From Desulfobacula toluolica Tol2 (GTDB lineage Bacteria; Desulfobacterota; Desulfobacteria; Desulfobacterales; Desulfobacteraceae): DNA of 64,000 nucleotides. Below, piece after piece: positions 63,950 to 64,000 of the stretch. Below the pieces are notes generated by a model, which made no database searches, had not been told where the DNA came from, and worked only from the letters and a program-made list of their open reading frames with translations. Positions within the stretch are counted from its first letter, which is position 1, and each line of letters opens with the position of its first letter. The position numbers were made by a program, and so were the translations under genes. Location: contig NC_018645.1 of the NCBI RefSeq assembly GCF_000307105.1, positions 3,792,001 to 3,856,000 on the forward strand. Direction: 5' to 3'.

Positions 63950-64000
63950 AAAACCTTGTATTCAAATCTTATCTTGTACAGGGTTTTCTGGGGGCACTTA
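63946..64000 (+). CDS. tonB: Energy transducer TonB (3' partial)
   Basis: First 18 codons only: MKNLVFKSYLVQGFLGAL, a short basic start and the beginning of a hydrophobic helix. Identity as TonB is inferred from position after exbD and overlap with its stop; the proline-rich and C-terminal domains lie beyond the window. Confidence 0.6.
   Translation, partial: MKNLVFKSYLVQGFLGAL

Overview
This 64 kb chromosomal window is moderately AT-rich and reads like an anaerobic, sensory-rich Deltaproteobacterium (Desulfobacterota). A sulfate reducer close to Desulfobacteraceae/Desulfobacula is my best inference. It rests on the split glutamate synthase, acyl-CoA dehydrogenase/ETF genes, a glycyl-radical enzyme, many PAS and two-component proteins, a TtpC/DUF3450-type TonB system and a twin promoter-operator pattern on ahcY and metK. 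No sulfate-reduction marker lies in the window, so the taxon is not proven. I saw no rRNA, tRNA, CRISPR, transposase or prophage gene.

Layout. 0-4.6 kb: split glutamate synthase and an Old Yellow Enzyme-type flavoprotein. 4.8-11.9 kb: a chemosensory-like block of CheY, CheC, a PAS/HisKA/REC/GGDEF protein, a CheA with fused CheW-like domain, and a Cache chemoreceptor. 12.1-18.7 kb: a complete pstSCAB-phoU-phoB-phoR phosphate operon. 18.8-24.4 kb (minus strand): membrane protein, DUF6765 protein, glycyl-radical enzyme, SCP2-like protein and activase. This is the least familiar system here. 24.9-38.1 kb: signalling genes (REC-GGDEF, two hybrid kinases, a chemoreceptor with three CZB domains, a response regulator, a sigma-54 activator) plus RNase HI. 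38.3-44.6 kb: ferredoxin-nitroreductase, thioesterase, CBS protein, small export protein, and acyl-CoA dehydrogenase with etfBA. 45.1-49.1 kb: SAM cycle (ahcY, metK, adenosine kinase-like). 49.1-52.9 kb: two glycosyltransferase-like genes and lon. 53.6-60.3 kb: iron/metal block (feoA-feoB with two exported proteins, a P1B ATPase, a DtxR-family regulator). 60.8-64 kb: TonB energising system running off the end.

How the parts connect. The Pho operon, SAM cycle, metal block and acyl-CoA dehydrogenase operon each carry recognisable control sites. These are a 7-4-7 direct repeat before pstS, near-identical promoter-operators before ahcY and metK, a DtxR-like box between feoA and the P-type ATPase, and paired 14-16 bp palindromes plus an intrinsic terminator before the acyl-CoA dehydrogenase. 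Three proteins carry or are coupled to GGDEF output, suggesting that much of the signalling feeds cyclic di-GMP. A ~100 bp non-coding element recurs in four intergenic gaps, with two more divergent relatives next to gene starts.

Limits. All calls come from reading sequence and recalled family motifs. Residue positions of domains are approximate unless a single residue is named. Substrates of the glycyl-radical enzyme, the P-type ATPase and the sensors cannot be assigned from sequence alone.
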